Below, in pieces: positions 6,249 to 9,481 of a DNA stretch of 9,481 nucleotides (the first letter of the stretch is position 1; every line of letters begins with the position of its first letter). Made by a program: the position numbers and the translations under genes. Source of the stretch: a bacterium (lineage in GTDB: Bacteria; Auribacterota; UBA3054); contig JAFSWV010000163.1 in the NCBI GenBank assembly GCA_017444325.1, positions 1-9,481 on the forward strand. The letters run 5' to 3'. The notes beneath the pieces are model-generated. The model did no database searches, had not been told where the DNA came from, and was given only the letters and a program-made list of their open reading frames with translations.

Positions 6249-6853
6249 AAGAATATTCCCCTGAAGAAATAAAAGAGATGCTGAGATCGGCTGACGATCT
6301 TGACATTTACCGCGAGCTTATCACAAGAATGGGCGACGATCCGACACGGGAAGGTCTTATAAAGACCCCGCAGCGGATCAGGGATTCCCGCGGTTTTCTG
6401 ATGTCCGGCTACAACATGGACGCGGAGACGATCCTGAACGGCGCCATCTTCGAAGACCCCTGCGACGAGATGGTCTTGGTCAGGGACATCAGCTTCTATT
6501 CTATGTGCGAACACCATATGCTGCCCTTCTTCGGCAAGATCCACGTGGCTTATCTTCCCAAGGGCCGCATCGTAGGCTTGAGCAAGATTCCGAGAATAAT
6601 CGAGATGTTCGCCAGAAGGCTGCAGATCCAGGAGAGATTGACTTCCCAGATCGCCAAATGCCTGATGGAAAACTTAAAGCCCTACGGCGTAGGCGTCGTT
6701 TGCGAAGCGAACCATCTCTGCATGGCTATGCGCGGCGTGCAGAAGAGCGACTCTTTCACCACCACTTCCGCCATGGAGGGGACTTTCAAGACGGACGGCA
6801 GGACGCGCCACGAATTTTTGAAACTTATCTCCATGCCTTCCTTGCACCGTTGA
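6245..6853 (+). CDS. folE: GTP cyclohydrolase I (type IA)
   Basis: Converts GTP to 7,8-dihydroneopterin triphosphate plus formate in the cytoplasm, the first step to folate, biopterin and queuosine. The 202-aa length is normal. The zinc site is intact: Cys88 and His91 in MCEHHMLPF and Cys159 in EANHLCMAMRGVQK, all offset by exactly 22 from E. coli Cys110, His113 and Cys181. Catalytic His90 is also present. Other family blocks are GDDPTREGLIKTPQRI (30-45), GLSKIPRIIEMFARRLQIQE (111-130) and the SFTTTSAMEGTF stretch (170-181). There is no ribosome site; the ATG overlaps the queD stop, so translation is probably coupled. The pair makes and consumes the same intermediate. The next gene overlaps this stop codon by one base. 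Confidence 0.95.
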   Translation: MKEYSPEEIKEMLRSADDLDIYRELITRMGDDPTREGLIKTPQRIRDSRGFLMSGYNMDAETILNGAIFEDPCDEMVLVRDISFYSMCEHHMLPFFGKIHVAYLPKGRIVGLSKIPRIIEMFARRLQIQERLTSQIAKCLMENLKPYGVGVVCEANHLCMAMRGVQKSDSFTTTSAMEGTFKTDGRTRHEFLKLISMPSLHR

Positions 6854-7689
6854 TGACCATGAGATCCAGTATTTGTCTGCTTTTGCTTTTGTGCGCGGTC
6901 TTTGCGTTCGCGGAGGAGAAAGCGTCCGTGACGGTCGCCAATCCAAGTGCCAGCAAAGTCGTGCTCGATCCCACTGCCAGCGAGGACGCCAAAGCGATAG
7001 TGGACAACGCCCGCACGGCCGCGGCGCCGCAGGCTGCCTTGGAGAGCGGAACGAACGCCGTGGCCAAGACGGAAGAATTGGTGCCTCCGAAAGCGGCCGC
7101 CGCGGTCGCGAAGGAAACAGTTGTTGAGCAGACCGAGCAGGCGAGCTCGGTGAACGCGGCGATGGACATTGCCGTCTGGCAGAAGACCTATCTTGAATCC
7201 GAGACGCAGTGCGTTTGGAAAGCCGAGAGCGACACGATCGTTCCGGGATTGCTTTCCTCCGTGCAGGCCAACGTTACTGTCACATTCGGACCGAAGGATT
7301 ATCTCTGCCTGGATTACGAAGGAGAAAACGCTTTCCGCGCGACCTGCTCCAATTCGCTTGTGAGCGTGTTTTTCCCCGGCAGCGAAATAAGCGACAAGAG
7401 AATAGCCGGGCCTTTCGAGTATGCCTGGGATGATTTTCTCGGCATTCCCATCCAGGGATCTTTGACGAATTACTACACCGGCGTTTTCCAGGACGGGGAA
7501 CTGTTCCGCTACGACTTTGTTTTGCTGCCGGAAGCGCAGCTTAAGTTCAGGAAGCGCTACAACGATTATTCCCATGTGGCGATCCGCCGCCACGTCTGGT
7601 TCGACAAGACGAAGCAGCGCATCGTGAAGACCTACCGCCGGACCCTGAACGGATCGGAAACGACTTTTATTTTCAAAGTTGAAGAATAA
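6853..7689 (+). CDS. Secreted hypothetical protein, possible LolA-like C-terminal domain
   Basis: I do not recognise this 278-aa protein with certainty. Residues 1-20 are a Sec signal peptide (MTMRSS start, leucine-rich core, FAFA then EE), with no lipobox Cys at the cleavage site. Residues about 21-105 are low complexity, rich in Ala, Glu, Val and Pro, probably a flexible linker. Residues about 106-278 form a folded, beta-rich-looking domain with aromatic and charged strands. Its end, HVWFDKTKQRIVKTYRR followed by an Asn-Gly turn and a TTFIFKV strand, recalls the last strands of LolA-type lipoprotein carriers. That is a weak pattern judgement. The ATG at 6853 overlaps the folE stop (TGATG); an ATG at 6859 (MRSS) is an alternative start and gives an equally good signal peptide. 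No ribosome site is seen, so translation is probably coupled to folE. A PEP-CTERM protein gene follows 19 bases downstream, so a role in envelope biogenesis would fit. Confidence 0.75.
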   Translation: MTMRSSICLLLLLCAVFAFAEEKASVTVANPSASKVVLDPTASEDAKAIVDNARTAAAPQAALESGTNAVAKTEELVPPKAAAAVAKETVVEQTEQASSVNAAMDIAVWQKTYLESETQCVWKAESDTIVPGLLSSVQANVTVTFGPKDYLCLDYEGENAFRATCSNSLVSVFFPGSEISDKRIAGPFEYAWDDFLGIPIQGSLTNYYTGVFQDGELFRYDFVLLPEAQLKFRKRYNDYSHVAIRRHVWFDKTKQRIVKTYRRTLNGSETTFIFKVEE

Positions 7690-7699
7690 TTCTATTTTT

Positions 7700-7705
7700 G
7701 GGGGA
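7700..7705 (+). promoter_or_regulatory. Purine-rich ribosome site before the PEP-CTERM gene
   Basis: GGGGGA precedes the ATG at 7709 with only three bases between, a short spacing. No other start codon nearby gives a signal peptide, so this ATG is still the best choice. Confidence 0.5.
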
Positions 7706-7708
7706 CGA

Positions 7709-9481
7709 ATGAAATTTTATTGGAACGCCATTCTCGTTCTGACGCTGACTTTTTCTGTTTTGGAAGCTTTTTCCGTCGGCAATCTCGACCTTAAGGTGGC
7801 TGTGGTAACGCACAATCCCTGGATGACCAACGTTGCCGAGATCGCGAGGGGAAGAAGGCTGAACGCCACCTTCGGCTGGCCCTTGGGCTACAACATGGCC
7901 AAAGACCAGGCCAACTGGTGGTTCGAGGCTTCGCACGGCATGGTGAAAGTCACTTTCGTGACCAACGTGGTTTTGAACACCTGGCCCCGCTATGTCAGCG
8001 GAGACCGTTTCACGCCGCAATCGTATTACGACGCGCGCAGGAAAGGTATAAAGCCCGGCTTCAACACGGACTTCACTTTCGACTACATGTATTTCTACAC
8101 CAACGAGTGCCCCTGGATAGTAGAGTACATCAACAAAGGGATAATCGATCAGGTCTGGCTTTACAGTCACCCAGACGGCGGCTGCTACGAGAGCAGACTG
8201 AACGGCTGGGGCGCCGATTACTGCAACTCCACAGGCTTGGGAACGCTCGATTCCGAAAAGGTCTTCATGATGTGCACGCCCAGCATGGAAAGGACGGATA
8301 CGCCCATGGAGAATTTCGGCCACGCCGCGGAAAGTATGCTGCACACCAGGTGGGACTGCAGCTACATCAACTACCATCCCTGGCGCGACTACTCGAAGAA
8401 GAACGACTTCGTTCTCTTCAACATGAACTACGCCATCGACACCAACAACATCCAGGTCGGCACGGTGCACTACGCCCCCAACTCCACCAACGATTATCTT
8501 TGGGGCATGAAGAACTACGTGGACTGCTACGCCGACAACTGGTACAACTATCCCGATCTCTCGGGCCCCGCCCGCTCCATGAACTGCTCGGAATGGGGAG
8601 GCGGCGTCAACCACAAGCACAAGATCTGGTGGTTCAAGCATTTTCCGCAGAAAGTCGGCCTGCACAGAGGCCAGATGATGAACTGGCTGTGCGTTTACCT
8701 CAACCCCGCCAAAGCCGCGCATCCGATCGGCGTCGGGGAGACGATTGAACAGCAGGACGTGGACTTCGCGGGCTTTTTCCCCTTCTCGTTTGAGCTGCCG
8801 GAGGGCACCACCCAGGCGGTCGTCAAAGTAAAAACCGGCATTCCGGTGGAATTCGGCATTCGTAAGAAATACGTGCCCATGAACAGCCGCAACTACATGA
8901 TCACGGGCCCCAACAACGCTTACGAGGAATGGACGTACCTTAGAGACACCGAGAAAGTCTGGACTCTGACGGAGGGCAATTGCTTCGGACAGGCGCTGAC
9001 AGGGCGCTGGTACATCACCTTCGGCAAAGCCTACGACTATTCTCTTTCCCGCCCCTTCGACGACAACACCAACTACGTGGTCAGCGTGGAAGCCTGGCCG
9101 AAAGTCGTCGCTTCTGAGCCGATGGAGCTGGAAATTACCAAGCCTCTGGAGGGCGAACGTTTGGACGGCGCTTCCCAGATCCGCTGGGAAAGCCGCAATG
9201 TTCCCGCCGACGGTTTGTTGTCTTACAACCTCTCCTATACCACCAACGACTTCCTGGGGCCTTGGATCGAGATCAGCGAGGACTACGCTTTCGAACTCAA
9301 GTCACCCTACAATTGGAAGAACTTCCCCGCCGGCGTGAAATGTGACTGCGCCAGGCTGCGCCTGATAGCGAATGATCTCCACGGCAACGCCTGCACGAAT
9401 TACTCCGGGCTTTTCGGGATCAGAATGGATCCTGTGCCGGAGCCGGCTTTGGCGCTCTTCCTTCTGGCGGTTTTTGGTATA
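7709..9481 (+). CDS. Exported PEP-CTERM protein of unknown function (3' end cut by window)
   Basis: Open from the ATG at 7709 to the window end: 591 codons, no stop. Residues 1-20 are a Sec signal peptide. Residues about 25-470 form a large Trp/Tyr/Asn-rich region with striking polar motifs: IIDQVWLYSHPDGGCYESRLNG-type blocks at 145-166 (His154, Asp156, Glu161), NFGHAAESML (202-211), GTVHYAPNSTNDY (251-263) and SEWGGGVNHKHK (294-305). They recall, from memory, a family of uncharacterised secreted bacterial proteins with a DEVWxW...ES block, a GHRxES block and a HxPPN block. Residues about 472-572 look like an Ig/FnIII-type beta domain starting ITKPLEGERL. VPEPALALFLLAVFGI begins at 576 and is the start of a PEP-CTERM sorting signal; the usual terminal Arg cluster lies beyond the window. 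An exosortase would normally process it for surface attachment or export; none is encoded here. It has a ribosome site and follows the secreted protein gene by 19 bases. Catalytic function is unknown. Confidence 0.85.
   Translation, partial: MKFYWNAILVLTLTFSVLEAFSVGNLDLKVAVVTHNPWMTNVAEIARGRRLNATFGWPLGYNMAKDQANWWFEASHGMVKVTFVTNVVLNTWPRYVSGDRFTPQSYYDARRKGIKPGFNTDFTFDYMYFYTNECPWIVEYINKGIIDQVWLYSHPDGGCYESRLNGWGADYCNSTGLGTLDSEKVFMMCTPSMERTDTPMENFGHAAESMLHTRWDCSYINYHPWRDYSKKNDFVLFNMNYAIDTNNIQVGTVHYAPNSTNDYLWGMKNYVDCYADNWYNYPDLSGPARSMNCSEWGGGVNHKHKIWWFKHFPQKVGLHRGQMMNWLCVYLNPAKAAHPIGVGETIEQQDVDFAGFFPFSFELPEGTTQAVVKVKTGIPVEFGIRKKYVPMNSRNYMITGPNNAYEEWTYLRDTEKVWTLTEGNCFGQALTGRWYITFGKAYDYSLSRPFDDNTNYVVSVEAWPKVVASEPMELEITKPLEGERLDGASQIRWESRNVPADGLLSYNLSYTTNDFLGPWIEISEDYAFELKSPYNWKNFPAGVKCDCARLRLIANDLHGNACTNYSGLFGIRMDPVPEPALALFLLAVFGI
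9434..9481 (+). other. PEP-CTERM sorting signal (partial)
   Basis: Encodes VPEP (residues 576-579) followed by a hydrophobic stretch ALALFLLAVFGI that runs into the window end. Position at the C-terminus of a signal-peptide-bearing protein and the motif itself match exosortase substrates. The expected basic tail is not in view. Confidence 0.8.

Noticed and set aside
7673..8722. Minus-strand open frame opposite the PEP-CTERM gene
   Set aside because: Val/His-rich antisense shadow. The plus strand has a signal peptide, coherent domains and a PEP-CTERM motif.
7918..8748. Plus-strand open frame in another phase inside the PEP-CTERM gene
   Set aside because: Arg/Gln/His/Leu-rich frame-shifted reading of the real gene, which is uninterrupted in its own frame from 7709 to the window end.
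1..9481. CRISPR array, tRNA or rRNA genes, insertion sequence or attachment sites
   Set aside because: Reading both strands I found no regularly spaced direct repeats, no cloverleaf with a GTTCRA arm, no rRNA sequence, no transposase or integrase, and no terminal repeats flanking a gene block.

Overview
The window carries eight protein-coding genes, all on the plus strand, in GC-rich DNA whose codons mostly end in G or C. Three things point to a Gram-negative diderm that makes PEP-CTERM surface proteins: a lipoprotein signal peptide on a mutarotase, Sec signal peptides on several other proteins, and a VPEP-hydrophobic C-terminus on the last protein. A member of the PVC group (Kiritimatiellae, Lentisphaerae or Verrucomicrobia) from an anaerobic or gut-like habitat is my best guess. 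That is inference; no rRNA or other taxonomic marker is present.

Positions 1-3005 are a two-gene sugar unit. An exported lipoprotein aldose 1-epimerase (galM) is followed 9 bases later, with a clean Shine-Dalgarno site, by an SGLT-type sodium/sugar symporter. A strong intrinsic terminator closes the unit. The logic is that the mutarotase equilibrates sugar anomers outside the cytoplasmic membrane and the symporter imports them with Na+.

Positions 3006-5653 hold a secreted PhoA-family alkaline phosphatase, read from an extended -10 promoter placed so that the mRNA is probably leaderless, then a YibE/F-family membrane protein of unknown function and a second terminator. A 28-base inverted repeat fills most of the short gap before the YibE/F start codon.

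Positions 5654-5828 have no gene. They hold a conspicuous imperfect hairpin of about 97 bases (about 31 possible base pairs) that is neither a terminator nor a recognised RNA, followed by a second extended -10 promoter with leaderless geometry.

Positions 5829-9481 look like one transcription unit: a QueD/PTPS-type pterin synthase, GTP cyclohydrolase I (folE, ATGA overlap), a secreted protein with a possible LolA-like C-terminal domain (one-base overlap with folE), and a large exported PEP-CTERM protein cut by the window end. The first two catalyse successive steps from GTP to a tetrahydropterin. The last two are envelope proteins with no evident link to pterins.

The items most worth a second look are the 97-base hairpin, the pair of leaderless extended -10 promoters, the hybrid QueD/PTPS enzyme, and the uncharacterised PEP-CTERM protein with its conserved-looking His/Asp/Glu motifs.
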